Source of the DNA: Enhydrobacter aerosaccus
GTDB taxonomy: Bacteria; Pseudomonadota; Alphaproteobacteria; Reyranellales; Reyranellaceae
Direction: 5' to 3'
DNA length: 64,000 nucleotides
Assembly (NCBI GenBank): GCA_903832005.1
Contig: CAIKZO010000028.1
Location: 1 to 64,000, forward strand
Below the pieces are notes generated by a model. It had not been told where the DNA came from, made no database searches, and saw only the letters and a list, made by a program, of their open reading frames with translations. A program made the translations under genes and the position numbers. How positions within the stretch are numbered: the stretch's first letter is position 1; every line of letters starts with the position of its first letter. Of this stretch, positions 47,789 to 56,877 are shown piece after piece.

Positions 47789-49165
47789 GTTCATGAACTC
47801 GGCGACGACGATGTGATTTTCTTTCGCGGGCCAGGTGCGGGCCGCGATCGTCTCGGTGTTCAGCACCGCCGCCACCGTGCGCGGGGCGGCGTCGAAGGCG
47901 AGCTTGGCGCTCGACGCGCCCGGCACGCCGTCGTTGACGCCGGGCGGCACCTTTCCATCGAGCGAGAACTTGTCGCGGCCGACGCCGAAGTAGCCGCGTG
48001 CACGGCTCATGATGACGACGGCACCGGCCTGGTCATCACCCTTGCCGAACGGCTGCGGCCGGAGATCGACGTAGTCGCAGCCGCGCAGGAACGGCGAACG
48101 GTAGGTGTGCGTGACCGGCTGACCCGGCATCGTCAGCACGAACTCGTAGGTCGCATCGGAGTGACCGATGAAGGGACCCCACTGGCCGTCGGCGCCGGTC
48201 GTCTTCTTGTGCACGGGCTTGTTGGACTTGCGTTCGCCGGTGCGCGGATCGACGTCATGAATCTCGACGTCGGCGCCCGCCACCGGAAGATTGGTGTAGC
48301 CACCATCGGACGCGATGCCGGTTACCCGGCCGTTCAGCACCGGCAGCGGCTCCTGTGCGATGAACAGCGTGGCCGGCGGCTTGCCGGTGATGAACTCGAA
48401 CTGGGCGGCGAAGGCCAGCTTGTGGAATGCCGTCTCGCGATGATCGAGCCCGTCGATGATCACGTTCTTCGCGCCGCGCAGCTCGGACGCGTCGTAGCCG
48501 ACGCCGGTCGGCTTGCCGGGGGAGCCGACGAAGCGCGCGTCGGGCTGCGAGTATTTGTCGTTCTTGTCCGAGCGGATCGCCATCATCTGCACGCCGGCGA
48601 CCAAATCGTTTGCGCCCGCGTTCAGCCCCTTGAGGAATGGCGCAGCACCGTTGAACTCGCTGCCGACAAGCATGGTGTCGGAGATCACGATGCCCTTGTT
48701 GGGCGTGCCGCACAGGATGGCGTGGCTAACCGACGCCGCACCGCCGCCGTTCTTCAGGTAGTTGCGCACGGTGTTGCCGCCGCGCGAGGAGGCGATCAGC
48801 GCGACCTTGGCCTGGCGTGTCGTCTTCTTCACCTGCGCGACGTAGGCCGCGAGTTCCTTCATCTGGTCCTCGGTCGAGGACCGGTTCTCCTGCGGCTTGG
48901 AATCGTCGCTGCGCGCGTTGGGAATGGTGAGGTCGATCGGGAACAGCAGGTTGCGCTTGAAGCCGTTGCTCTCGAAGCGCCAGAGATTGTTGATCCAGAG
49001 CGGGGCCCAATCGCCGTTGCCGTGCACGAACACGATCGGCGGGCCACCGGGGTCCGCAGGGCGCCGCGCCGGCTGCTGGGCGCGTGCCAGTCCTGGTGCC
49101 AGCGCCGGCACCATCGATGCCGCTCCCGCCAGCAGGGATCGTCGGCCAAGCCGAAGGCCCTGCAT
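47786..49165 (-). CDS. Tat-exported alpha/beta-hydrolase (lipase-like)
   Basis: A 459-residue protein from ATG 49165 (MQGLRLGRRSLLAGAASMV), chosen because GGGGAGAC lies eight bases upstream and the RR motif sits correctly for Tat export; ATG 49198 is the longer option. The fold starts with IVFVHGNGDWAPLW (oxyanion region), and the nucleophile elbow is probably ALIASSRGGNTVRNYL, where Ser in the S-R-G-G part replaces the usual GxSxG pattern. A C-terminal beta domain follows after LPVAGADVEIHDVDPRTGE. It is likely a periplasmic lipase or polyester depolymerase-like enzyme. It is divergent from the Ogt gene. Confidence 0.78.
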   Translation of the reverse strand: MQGLRLGRRSLLAGAASMVPALAPGLARAQQPARRPADPGGPPIVFVHGNGDWAPLWINNLWRFESNGFKRNLLFPIDLTIPNARSDDSKPQENRSSTEDQMKELAAYVAQVKKTTRQAKVALIASSRGGNTVRNYLKNGGGAASVSHAILCGTPNKGIVISDTMLVGSEFNGAAPFLKGLNAGANDLVAGVQMMAIRSDKNDKYSQPDARFVGSPGKPTGVGYDASELRGAKNVIIDGLDHRETAFHKLAFAAQFEFITGKPPATLFIAQEPLPVLNGRVTGIASDGGYTNLPVAGADVEIHDVDPRTGERKSNKPVHKKTTGADGQWGPFIGHSDATYEFVLTMPGQPVTHTYRSPFLRGCDYVDLRPQPFGKGDDQAGAVVIMSRARGYFGVGRDKFSLDGKVPPGVNDGVPGASSAKLAFDAAPRTVAAVLNTETIAARTWPAKENHIVVAEFMN

Positions 49166-49232
49166 TTTTTTGTCTCCCCTGTTCATCGTCTCCACCATGG
49201 CAAATGCCGGGCACGAACGCTACGCTCCCGGC

Positions 49233-49724
49233 ATGTCGATTTTATACGTCGAGAGCCCCGTCGGCCGCCTCGCGCTCGAAGCTGAGGGCGATACGCTGAC
49301 GGCACTCTCCTGGACCAGTGGGCGTTGGGCCAGCACCAGGGAACACGCGGACGAAGACGCCGGGAGCGAAGAGCCGACGCCCGTGCTGCGCGAGGCGCGC
49401 CGCCAACTCGACCTCTACTTCGAGCGCAAGCTCACGCACTTCGACCTGCCGCTCGCCGCCCGGGGCACGCCGTTCCAGCAGAGCGTGTGGAAGATGATGT
49501 GCGCGATCCCGTTCGGCGAGACCGCCACCTATGGCGGCATGGCCGCGGCGCTGGGCTCGGGCCCGCGCGCCGTCGGCATGGCCTGCGGCCGCAACCCGAT
49601 CCCCATCGTCGTGCCCTGCCATCGGGTGATGGGCACCGGTCGCAAGGAAGGCGGCTTCTCGGGCGGCCAGGGTCTGCCGACCAAGCGGCAATTGCTGGCG
49701 CTGGAAGGCGTCGTTCTTCTTTAA
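49233..49724 (+). CDS. ogt: Methylated-DNA--[protein]-cysteine S-methyltransferase (Ogt/MGMT)
   Basis: A 163-residue DNA repair protein starting MSILYVESPVGRLALEAE. It contains the DNA-binding TPFQQSVWKMMCAIPFGETATYGGMA and the active site VPCHRV with acceptor C129, then GGFSGGQGLPTKRQLLALEG. It removes methyl groups from O6-methylguanine by suicide transfer. An ATG at 49197 would add 12 residues without family support. It precedes the hemD-like gene on the same strand by 27 bases. Confidence 0.95.
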   Translation: MSILYVESPVGRLALEAEGDTLTALSWTSGRWASTREHADEDAGSEEPTPVLREARRQLDLYFERKLTHFDLPLAARGTPFQQSVWKMMCAIPFGETATYGGMAAALGSGPRAVGMACGRNPIPIVVPCHRVMGTGRKEGGFSGGQGLPTKRQLLALEGVVLL

Positions 49725-49751
49725 CATCGCTTCTCCAGGAGAGGATCGCGG

Positions 49752-51557
49752 ATGCGCGTGCTGATCACCCGGCCGGAACGCGAGGCAACGGCGCTGGCGA
49801 CGGCGCTCGTGCAACGCGGTCACGCGCCCGTGATCGCGCCGCTCTTCACCTTGCAGATCCTCCATCCATCGCCGGCGTTCGCGAGTGAACTCGCGGCTAG
49901 CCAGGCCGTGCTACTGACCAGCGCCAACGGTGCACGGGCATTGAGCGAAGCCACGGAGCAACGCAGCAAGCCGGTCTTCGCCGTGGGCGACACGACGGCC
50001 GCCACGGCCGAAGGGCTCGGCTTCACGTCGGTGACCTCGGCCTCGGGCGATGCCGCCGCTCTCGCGGCCCTCGTGCGCGAGAAGCTCGATCCCGCGAAGG
50101 GGCTGCTGATCCACGTCTCGGGCGTCGACATCGCGGGTGATCTTGCGCCGGAAGGTTTCGAGGTCCGGCGCTTTGCCCTCTACGAAGCGCGCGAGGCCGA
50201 CGCCTTGCCGGCCTCGGCAACCGCGGCCCTGCAGGCGCGCGCGCTCGATGCCGCCACCTTCTTCTCGCCGCGCGCTTCTTCCGTCTTCGCCAAACTGGTC
50301 GAAAAGGCGGGGCTGGCCGAGGCCTGCCGTGCCGTCACCGCCGTGGCGATCAGCGCGACCGCCGCCGAACCGCTGAAATCCCTGCCGTTCCAGAGCGTAC
50401 GGATCGCCGCTCGCCCAACCCGCCAGGCCATGCTCGACGAGATCGACCGGCTGCCCAAAGCCGTCGTAAAAGGACAACAGCCGATGAGTGACACTCCCTC
50501 CCTTTTGCCGCCCGAACTGGCGCCCGAGCCGGCCGCCGCTCCCGTCGTCGTGAAACGCGGCCTGGGTGTCGTCGGCGCCTTCATCACGGGCCTCGTGGCC
50601 GCGGTGATCGTGCTGGCCGGTGCGCTGCTCTCGCTTCCCTATTGGCCCCAGGAAGCGCGCACGATGTGGCGTGGCCCGGCGCAGGCAGCACCCGCAGCGA
50701 TGCCCGCGCCCCAGCTCGATACGGCCGCGCTCGACGCCGCCAAGCGCGAGTTGAGTGCGCGGCTCGACGATCTCGACAAGCGCGTGCGCGCGACGGCCAC
50801 AACGGCAGCGCAGGCCGATCGCGGCACCGGCAACGACACCGCGATCGCCGAGCTGCGCGGCAAGATCGACGTGCTGGAGAGCCGTCCGGCCGCGACCCTC
50901 GACACGGCCAAGGACGTCGAAGCCCTCAAGGGCGAGATCGCCAAGCTGCAGGCTGCGATCGCGGCCGCCGCCGACAAGGCCAAGGCGGACGCCAGCGCAC
51001 TCAGCAGCGGCGAGCAGAAGGCGCTGGCCGCCGCGCGCGCCTCGGCGGTGATCGGCATCGCCGCGCGCCTCAGCGCCGCGTTGGACTCCGGTCTGCCCTT
51101 CGCCACCGACCTCGGCCTGCTGGCGCCGTTGACCAAGGACGACACCAAGCTGAGCGAGATCACGGCCGGCCTGCAGCCGCTGGCCGCCAACGGCGTCGAT
51201 GGACCGACCTCGCTGGCCGCGGCCTTCCCTGCCGTCGCCAAGAGGGCGCTGGCGGACGACCTCGCCGACGATTCGTTCGGCGAGCGGTTGCTCGGCAAGC
51301 TGCGAGGACTGGTGTCGCTGCGCCGCGTCGGCGCCGACGTGGCGGGCGACTCGGTCGAGGCCAAGCTCGCGCGCGCCGAAGCAGCGCTCAATGCAGGCGA
51401 CGTCGCCAAGGCCGTCGACCTCGTGAAGTCGCTGCCACCGCAGAGTGCCAAGGCGACGAGTGCCTGGCTCGCGCGCGCCGAGGCCCATCTCGCGGCCCAG
51501 CGCGCGGTCGATCAGCTCGCGGCCCACGCCGTGGCGCTGCTGGGCGCGGCGAAGTAG
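49752..51557 (+). CDS. hemD: Fusion of uroporphyrinogen-III synthase (HemD) and mitofilin-like membrane protein
   Basis: A 601-residue open frame. Residues 1 to about 240 are HemD: MRVLITRPEREATALATALVQRG, LLTSANGARALSE, FAVGDTTAATAEGLGF, HVSGVDIAGDL, FFSPRASSVFAKLVEKAG; this closes hydroxymethylbilane to uroporphyrinogen III. From about residue 245 a Pro/Ala-rich linker, one membrane helix (about 268-292) and a coiled-coil domain (about 325-430) with a helical end follow, matching the alphaproteobacterial mitofilin/COG4223 protein normally encoded by the next gene. An internal ATG at 50484 with AGGA upstream could give a separate second protein. HemY follows. hemC is absent. Confidence 0.85.
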   Translation: MRVLITRPEREATALATALVQRGHAPVIAPLFTLQILHPSPAFASELAASQAVLLTSANGARALSEATEQRSKPVFAVGDTTAATAEGLGFTSVTSASGDAAALAALVREKLDPAKGLLIHVSGVDIAGDLAPEGFEVRRFALYEAREADALPASATAALQARALDAATFFSPRASSVFAKLVEKAGLAEACRAVTAVAISATAAEPLKSLPFQSVRIAARPTRQAMLDEIDRLPKAVVKGQQPMSDTPSLLPPELAPEPAAAPVVVKRGLGVVGAFITGLVAAVIVLAGALLSLPYWPQEARTMWRGPAQAAPAAMPAPQLDTAALDAAKRELSARLDDLDKRVRATATTAAQADRGTGNDTAIAELRGKIDVLESRPAATLDTAKDVEALKGEIAKLQAAIAAAADKAKADASALSSGEQKALAAARASAVIGIAARLSAALDSGLPFATDLGLLAPLTKDDTKLSEITAGLQPLAANGVDGPTSLAAAFPAVAKRALADDLADDSFGERLLGKLRGLVSLRRVGADVAGDSVEAKLARAEAALNAGDVAKAVDLVKSLPPQSAKATSAWLARAEAHLAAQRAVDQLAAHAVALLGAAK

Positions 51558-51560
51558 CCG

Positions 51561-52940
51561 ATGAAGACCACACTTCGCGTCCTGATCTGGTTCGCGATCG
51601 CGGCGGCCGTGATGCTGGGTGCCGTCTGGCTGGCCGAGCGGCCGGGCACACTCACGGCCGAATGGCGCGGCTGGCGAATCGATACCAGCGTCGGTGTCGT
51701 GCTCGTCGCGGTGCTGCTGCTGATGCTGCTGGGCGTCGTGCTCTGGCTCACCTATCGCTCGATCGTGGGCGCACCGGGCGCGCTGCTCGAAGGCTGGGGC
51801 GACAGCCGTAAGCGCCGCGGCTATCGCGAACTGACGCAGGGCCTGGCCGCCGTCGCGGCGGGCGATGGGCCCGAAGCCCAGAAGCACGCGCGTAAGGCCC
51901 AGACGCTTCTGTCCGAGCCGGCGCTCACGCTTCTTCTGTCGGCGCAGGCTGCCCAACTCACCGGCGATCGCGAGGGCGCGAAGAAAGCCTTCGACGCCAT
52001 GCTCGAGGACGACCAGATGGCCTTCCTGGGCCTGCGCGGGCTGATCGCGCAATCCCTGCGTGACGGTGACCAGGCGCGTGCGCTCGACTATGCCGAACGC
52101 GCCTTCAAGATCCGGCCGCAGACGCCGTGGGTCGTGCATTCGCTGTTCGACATGCAAGCACAGATCGGCGCCTGGCGCGACGCCCAGGCGACTCTCGACG
52201 CCGGCCTGCGCACCAAGGTGATCACCCAGAACAAGGGCCGCACCCTGAAGGCGCTGCTGCTGGCCGAACGCAGCCGCGCCAGCGAGACCGAAGGCAACGA
52301 CGGCGATGCTTTGACCTTGGCCCGCGAGGCTTTTGCGCTGGCGCCCGAACGCATCGCCGTGTCGCGACGCCTCGCGGAGATGCAGTTCAAGACCGGCGAC
52401 GCCAAGCGCGCGATGAAGACGCTGGAGCGCGCCTGGGCGCTGTCGCCGCATCCCGATCTCGCGCAGCTCTATCTCAAGGCCTCGGGCGAGAGCGATCCGC
52501 TGAAGCAGGTCGGAGTCGCCCGCAAGCTCGTGGCCTCCAAGCCGGACGATCTCGAAAGCCAGCTCGTGATGGCGCAGGCGTCGCTCGATGCCGGCCTGTG
52601 GGGCGAGGCCCGGCGCTACCTGCAAGCGGCCGGCGGCACCAGCCCACCGGTGCGGGTCTGCCGCCTGATGGCCGAAGTCGAAGAGCGCGCGCAATCCGAC
52701 CAAGCCAAGGTGCACGAGTGGCTGGCCAAGGCCGCCGTGGCCCCGGCCGACAAGGCGTGGCGCTGCTCGGCGTGCGGCGCGCATCACGAGAGCTGGCGCT
52801 CGGTGTGCGAGAGCTGCGGCGCCTTCGGCACGCTCCATTGGCGCGCGCCCGGCACCTATGGCCAGATCCTGCCACCCGACCCGACGGCAAAGCCTGCGCT
52901 CACAACAATGAACACGGTCTACACGACCTCCGGAGGATAG
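51561..52940 (+). CDS. hemY: HemY-type TPR membrane protein
   Basis: A 459-residue protein with two N-terminal membrane helices (about 8-25 and 44-65) and a long TPR-like region: ALTLLLSAQAAQLTGDREGAKKAFDAML, ALDYAERAFKIRPQTPWVVHSLF and others. Near the C-terminus a zinc-ribbon-like segment (CSACGAHHESWRSVCESCG) occurs, as in other alphaproteobacterial HemY proteins. The protein associates with heme biosynthesis genes; a direct catalytic role is not established. It starts four bases after the HemD-mitofilin stop and its stop is directly followed by the next ATG. Confidence 0.9.
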   Translation: MKTTLRVLIWFAIAAAVMLGAVWLAERPGTLTAEWRGWRIDTSVGVVLVAVLLLMLLGVVLWLTYRSIVGAPGALLEGWGDSRKRRGYRELTQGLAAVAAGDGPEAQKHARKAQTLLSEPALTLLLSAQAAQLTGDREGAKKAFDAMLEDDQMAFLGLRGLIAQSLRDGDQARALDYAERAFKIRPQTPWVVHSLFDMQAQIGAWRDAQATLDAGLRTKVITQNKGRTLKALLLAERSRASETEGNDGDALTLAREAFALAPERIAVSRRLAEMQFKTGDAKRAMKTLERAWALSPHPDLAQLYLKASGESDPLKQVGVARKLVASKPDDLESQLVMAQASLDAGLWGEARRYLQAAGGTSPPVRVCRLMAEVEERAQSDQAKVHEWLAKAAVAPADKAWRCSACGAHHESWRSVCESCGAFGTLHWRAPGTYGQILPPDPTAKPALTTMNTVYTTSGG

Positions 52941-53957
52941 ATGTTCGAGACAACGCTGGCAGGCAGCCTGCCCAAGCCCTCGTGGCTGGCGACCCCCAAC
53001 GTGCTTTGGGCGCCGTGGACCCTCACCGGCGCGCCGCTGCAGGACGCGAAGGAAGATGCGACGGCCCTCGCCATCAAGCGGCAGGAAGATGCCGGCATCG
53101 ACATCGTGAGCGACGGCGAGCAGGCGCGGCAGCATTTCGTGCACGGCTTCCTGGCCGAAGTGGACGGCGTCGACTTCGACAAGAAGATCCGCATGGGCAT
53201 CCGCAACAATCGCTACGACGCCGATTGCCCGACCGTCACCGGCCCGTTGAAGCGCCGCAAGTTCGTGCACGAGCACGAAGCGCGCATTGCCCGCGCCACC
53301 ACGGCGCGCAAGCTGAAGTTCACGCTCCCGGGCCCGATGACGCTGATCGATACTCTGGCCGACGGCTACTATGGCGATCGCGTGAAGATGGCCTTCGCCT
53401 TCGCCGAGCTGCTCAACCAGGAAGCCAAGGACCTCGAGCGTCTCGGCGTCGATGTCGTGCAGTTCGACGAGCCTGCGTTCAACGTCTACCTTAACGAGAC
53501 CGTGGACTGGGGCGTGCCGGCTTTGGAGAAGGCGGCCGAGGGGCTGAAGTGCACGACGGCCGTGCACGTCTGCTACGGCTACGGCATCGAGGCCAACAAC
53601 AAGTGGAAAGAGACGCTGGGCGAGAGCTGGCGCCAGTACGAGCAGACCTTCCCGGCGCTCGACAAGAGCAAGATCCAGCAGGTCTCGCTCGAGGTCCGCA
53701 ACAGCCACGTGCCGCCCGAGCTGATGAAGCTGCTCAAGACCAAGACCGTGCTGGTCGGCTGCATCGACGTCGCCTCGGACAAGATCGACACGCCGGAAGA
53801 AGTTGCAGCGACGATCAAGCTCGCGACGCAGTTCGTCGATCCGGAAAGAATCCAGGCCTGCACCAACTGCGGCATGGCGCCGATGACCCTGGCCACGGCG
53901 TACGGTAAACTCCGCGCGCTGGCGCAGGGAGCTGCGCTGGCCCGCAAGAGCCTCTGA
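52941..53957 (+). CDS. MetE C-terminal-domain-like methyltransferase (core MetE)
   Basis: A 338-residue (beta/alpha)8 protein resembling only the catalytic C-terminal half of cobalamin-independent methionine synthase. Likely zinc ligands are His and Cys in VHVCYG, Glu near QVSLEVRN and Cys in ACTNCGM; the substrate Asp motif is VVQFDEPAFN. It lacks the N-terminal half found in E. coli MetE. Such short proteins transfer methyl groups to homocysteine or another thiol from unknown donors. The start abuts the HemY stop. Its own stop lies in an 18-base tandem duplication. Confidence 0.87.
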   Translation: MFETTLAGSLPKPSWLATPNVLWAPWTLTGAPLQDAKEDATALAIKRQEDAGIDIVSDGEQARQHFVHGFLAEVDGVDFDKKIRMGIRNNRYDADCPTVTGPLKRRKFVHEHEARIARATTARKLKFTLPGPMTLIDTLADGYYGDRVKMAFAFAELLNQEAKDLERLGVDVVQFDEPAFNVYLNETVDWGVPALEKAAEGLKCTTAVHVCYGYGIEANNKWKETLGESWRQYEQTFPALDKSKIQQVSLEVRNSHVPPELMKLLKTKTVLVGCIDVASDKIDTPEEVAATIKLATQFVDPERIQACTNCGMAPMTLATAYGKLRALAQGAALARKSL

Positions 53958-53980
53958 GATAACAAGAGCCTCTGAGACAA
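53945..53980. repeat. 18-base tandem duplication at a gene end
   Basis: CAAGAGCCTCTGAGATAA (53945-53962) is repeated with one change at 53963-53980. The first copy includes the stop codon of the MetE-like gene, so the second reads as a decayed copy of the C-terminus. Confidence 0.85.
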
Positions 53981-53990
53981 CCGGAGCCTG

Positions 53991-54818
53991 ATGGCCGCGC
54001 CAGACGTAACGGACGAGAAGCCCTCCGTGCTTTTCCTGCTAGTCGACGCGCTGGCCTTCCTTTTGCGCAAGGGCGGCCTGTTCCTGGTGATCGTGCTGCC
54101 GATCGCGGGCGTCGCCGCCGGCATCGCCTGGGCGCTCGAGAGCCAGCGCCAGTTCGTCGAGTGGCGCGGCCATTGGGGCTGGGACTTCCTGTTCGTGTTG
54201 ATCTACGCGCTGGTCCTCGATCGCTGGATCAAGGAGAGCCTGCTCGACGGCGCGGGTGACTACGATGAGGTCGACAATCTCCGCCGTTCGATCGTCTCGC
54301 TGCGGTTCCTGGTCTTCGCCGCCCTGCTGTTCGTGCTGGCGGTCGTGCTGTCCACGATGCCGATCGCCCTGCCGATCGCGTGGTTCAAGAGCACCGGCGC
54401 CGTGCTGGCGCGCGTGCTGACCTGGACGCCGCACTTCGTCCTCTGGACCGTGACGGCTGCCTGCTTCGTCCTGTACCTGCCGGCCCTTTCAGCCGCCGAG
54501 CCGCTGTCGGTCTACCGGTCGCTGCTCCTTGGCCGCAGCGTGCGCCCCGCACTGATCGGCTTGATCCTGGCCACGGCCCTGTTGTCGCTCGTGGTCGAGG
54601 CCGCCACCCAGTGGCTGCCGTTCCATCTCCGGCCCCGCCCTTGGGTCGTGCCGGCAATGGCCGCGATCCATCGCTTCTTCGACTGTGTGGTGCTGGCTCT
54701 GGTGGCCCATGTGCTGGCCAACCTGTTCCGGAGACTGACCGACTGGCGCCAGCCCGAACCGGCAGACCACCCCTATCGCGACCTGCGGACGCCGCGACGC
54801 AAGGTCCCATCCGGCTGA
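53991..54818 (+). CDS. Multi-pass membrane protein of unknown function
   Basis: A 275-residue protein with about six predicted membrane helices, among them LFLVIVLPIAGVAAGIAWAL, FLVFAALLFVLAVVLSTMPIAL and ALIGLILATALLSLVVEAAT. It has a short acidic N-terminus and a basic C-terminus (TPRRKVPSG). Its general plan, with a late conserved-looking block near FDCVVLALVAHVLANLFRRLTDW, is similar to the protein encoded at 57001 (MYYLLAHVVAKLFIATTGW), so the pair are probably paralogues that flank the phosphatase gene. No known family was recognised. Confidence 0.75.
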   Translation: MAAPDVTDEKPSVLFLLVDALAFLLRKGGLFLVIVLPIAGVAAGIAWALESQRQFVEWRGHWGWDFLFVLIYALVLDRWIKESLLDGAGDYDEVDNLRRSIVSLRFLVFAALLFVLAVVLSTMPIALPIAWFKSTGAVLARVLTWTPHFVLWTVTAACFVLYLPALSAAEPLSVYRSLLLGRSVRPALIGLILATALLSLVVEAATQWLPFHLRPRPWVVPAMAAIHRFFDCVVLALVAHVLANLFRRLTDWRQPEPADHPYRDLRTPRRKVPSG

Positions 54819-54829
54819 AGACAATCGCG

Positions 54830-54847
54830 CTGAAACATTTCCGTCAC
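54830..54847 (+). promoter_or_regulatory. Possible Pho box upstream of the phosphatase gene
   Basis: CTGAAACATTTCCGTCAC resembles two PhoB half-sites (consensus CTGTCAT-N4-CTGTCAC); the right half matches well and the left half weakly. It lies 47 bases before the phosphatase start, a sensible place for phosphate-limitation control. A matrix score was not computed. Confidence 0.4.
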
Positions 54848-54893
54848 GAAATGCAGCGCTAATGCCCCCGCAACTCCATGAGGGGGAATTCCA

Positions 54894-56726
54894 TTGAAGC
54901 GTTTCATGCTCGCCGCCGCCCTGGCGGCTCTGGCCGTTCCCGCCACTGCCCAGCAGGCGGCCCCACCGGCGGCCAAACCGCATAACATCGTACTGTTCGT
55001 GGCCGACGGCCTGCGCGCCGGCATGGTGACTGAGAAGAACGCGCCCACGATGGCAGCGCTGATGGCGCGCGGCGTGCGCTTCACCAACAGCCACTCTCTG
55101 TTCCCGACCTTCACCACGGCGAACGCCTCCGGCATGGCGACCGGCCACCATCTGGGCGACACCGGCGACTTCAGCAACGTGATCTACACCGGCTATCCGC
55201 TCGCCACCGCGGGCGGCAGCATGACGCCGTTCCTGGAGAACGACCCGATCCTGGGCGACGTCGACGACCATTTCTCCGGCGACTACCTGAACCAGGACAC
55301 CATCCTGAAGGCGGCGCGCGAGCACGATCGCTACTCGACCGCGACCATCGGCAAGCTCGGCCCCGCGCTGATCTTCGACCATACCGAGCGGACCGGCCAG
55401 AAGACCGTCGTGATCGACGACAGCACCGGCAATGCCGGCGGCATCCCCGTCTCCGACGAGCTCGCCAAGCGCATCGCCGACGCCGGCCTCCCGGCCAAGG
55501 CGCCGACGCGCGGCGACAACGGCAAGGCCGGCACCAACATCGCGCCCGGCACCACCGTGGCCAACCTCGAGCAGCAGAAGTACTTCACCGACGTCACCAC
55601 CAAGGCCGTGCTGCCGATGTTCAAGGCGCGCAACAAGGGCTTCGTGATGGTCTATTGGAGCCGCGATCCCGACGGTAGCCAGCACAACCAGGGCGACTCG
55701 CTCGGCCGGCTGATCCCGGGCATCAACGGCCCGACCTCGCTGGCCGCGATCAAGAACGCCGACGACAACCTCGCCGCCTTGCTGGTCGCCCTCAAGGACC
55801 AGGGCCTCGACGGTGACACCGACGTGATCCTCACCTCCGACCACGGCTTCGCCACCATCTCCAAGGAAAGCGCCACCAGCTTCGCCGCGGGCCAGACCTA
55901 CAAGGACGTGACCGCGACCCAGCTGCCCGTCGGCTTCCTCGCGATCGACCTCTCGCATGCGCTCGACCTGCCGCTGTTCGATCCCGATACCAAGAACGCC
56001 GCGATCGCCGCCGGCGCCTATCCGGTGCGCGGCAACGGCCTGCTGGGTGCCGATCCGACCAAGCCCGAGTTGGTCGTCGCGGCCAACGGCGGCTCGGATC
56101 TCATCTATCTCCCGACCGCCGACAAGGCGCTGGCCGCCAAGACGATCGCCTTCCTGCAGCAGCAGGATTACGTCAGCGGTCTCTTCGTGGACGACTCGCT
56201 CGGCAAGTTCCCGGGCACCCTGCCGCTCTCGGCGATCTCGTTGAAGGGCACGGCGCGCACGCCGCAGCCCGCCATCGCGGTCAACTTCCGCTCCTTCTCG
56301 ACCGGCTGCCCCGATCCCACGACCTGTGGCGTCGTCGTGTCCGACAGCAGCCTGCAGCAGGGCCAAGGCATGCACGGCTCGTTCTCGCGCGCCGAGACGC
56401 GCAATGTCATGGGCGCCGCCGGCCCGTCGTTCCGCACCAGGTTCGAGGACGCCGTGCCCGCCAGCAACGCCGACCTCGGCAAGACCATCGCCCACCTGCT
56501 CGGCCTCACCATCAAGGACAATGGCAAGCTGGTCGGCCGCGTGCTCTCCGAGGCGATGCCCAACGGCGCGATGCCCAAGGTGCAGAGCCTCACCGTGCGC
56601 TCCGATGCAGACTCCCTTGGCCAGAAGACCGTGCTGCTGATGCAGACCGTGGGCGACACGCGCTACTTCGACGTCGCCGGCTATCCCGGCCGCACGCTGG
56701 GTCTCGCCCCAGACGCCGGCAAGTAA
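54894..56726 (+). CDS. Exported alkaline phosphatase / nucleotide pyrophosphatase-like protein
   Basis: A 610-residue alkaline-phosphatase superfamily protein. TTG 54894 is chosen: it is seven bases after a strong GAGGGGG and yields MKRFMLAAALAALAVPATAQ; ATG 54906 is the alternative. The metal and nucleophile region is IVLFVADGLRAGMVT (Asp) with HSLFPTFTTANASGMATGHH (Thr or Ser acting as nucleophile), a middle WSRDPDGSQHNQGDS with Asp and His, and VILTSDHGFATI (DH pair). These give two zinc sites in the periplasm. The order fits type I phosphodiesterase/NPP relatives. Phosphate scavenging is likely, in line with the possible Pho box. Confidence 0.85.
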   Translation: MKRFMLAAALAALAVPATAQQAAPPAAKPHNIVLFVADGLRAGMVTEKNAPTMAALMARGVRFTNSHSLFPTFTTANASGMATGHHLGDTGDFSNVIYTGYPLATAGGSMTPFLENDPILGDVDDHFSGDYLNQDTILKAAREHDRYSTATIGKLGPALIFDHTERTGQKTVVIDDSTGNAGGIPVSDELAKRIADAGLPAKAPTRGDNGKAGTNIAPGTTVANLEQQKYFTDVTTKAVLPMFKARNKGFVMVYWSRDPDGSQHNQGDSLGRLIPGINGPTSLAAIKNADDNLAALLVALKDQGLDGDTDVILTSDHGFATISKESATSFAAGQTYKDVTATQLPVGFLAIDLSHALDLPLFDPDTKNAAIAAGAYPVRGNGLLGADPTKPELVVAANGGSDLIYLPTADKALAAKTIAFLQQQDYVSGLFVDDSLGKFPGTLPLSAISLKGTARTPQPAIAVNFRSFSTGCPDPTTCGVVVSDSSLQQGQGMHGSFSRAETRNVMGAAGPSFRTRFEDAVPASNADLGKTIAHLLGLTIKDNGKLVGRVLSEAMPNGAMPKVQSLTVRSDADSLGQKTVLLMQTVGDTRYFDVAGYPGRTLGLAPDAGK

Positions 56727-56764
56727 GGCCTGACCGCTAAGACTTTCGCCGCCTCCTCATGCTC

Positions 56765-56856
56765 CTCTCCCCCGTTAGGGGGAGAGGTTGGGTGAGGGGG
56801 TAGCGCACAATCTTCGAAGCCCCCTCACCTAGCCTCTCCCCCTAGCGGGGGAGAGG
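56765..56856. repeat. Intergenic palindromic repeat (CTCTCCCCC type)
   Basis: Two hairpins, CTCTCCCCC-GTTA-GGGGGAGAG (starting at 56765) and CTCTCCCCCTAGCGGGGGAGAG (about 56834-56855), flank GTGAGGGGG and CCCCCTCAC arms, so that the whole unit is also an inverted repeat about a central 20 bases. This is the layout of dispersed intergenic elements of alphaproteobacteria. Only one copy lies in the window. Confidence 0.8.
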
Positions 56857-56877
56857 AATACGACGAGAAGTGTCTCC

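Noticed and set aside
49911..53708. A leftward open frame of 1265 codons
   Set aside because: It lies antisense to the HemD-mitofilin, HemY and MetE-like genes. The protein is rich in Arg, His, Gln and Gly with no domain pattern, as expected for antisense frames in GC-rich DNA.
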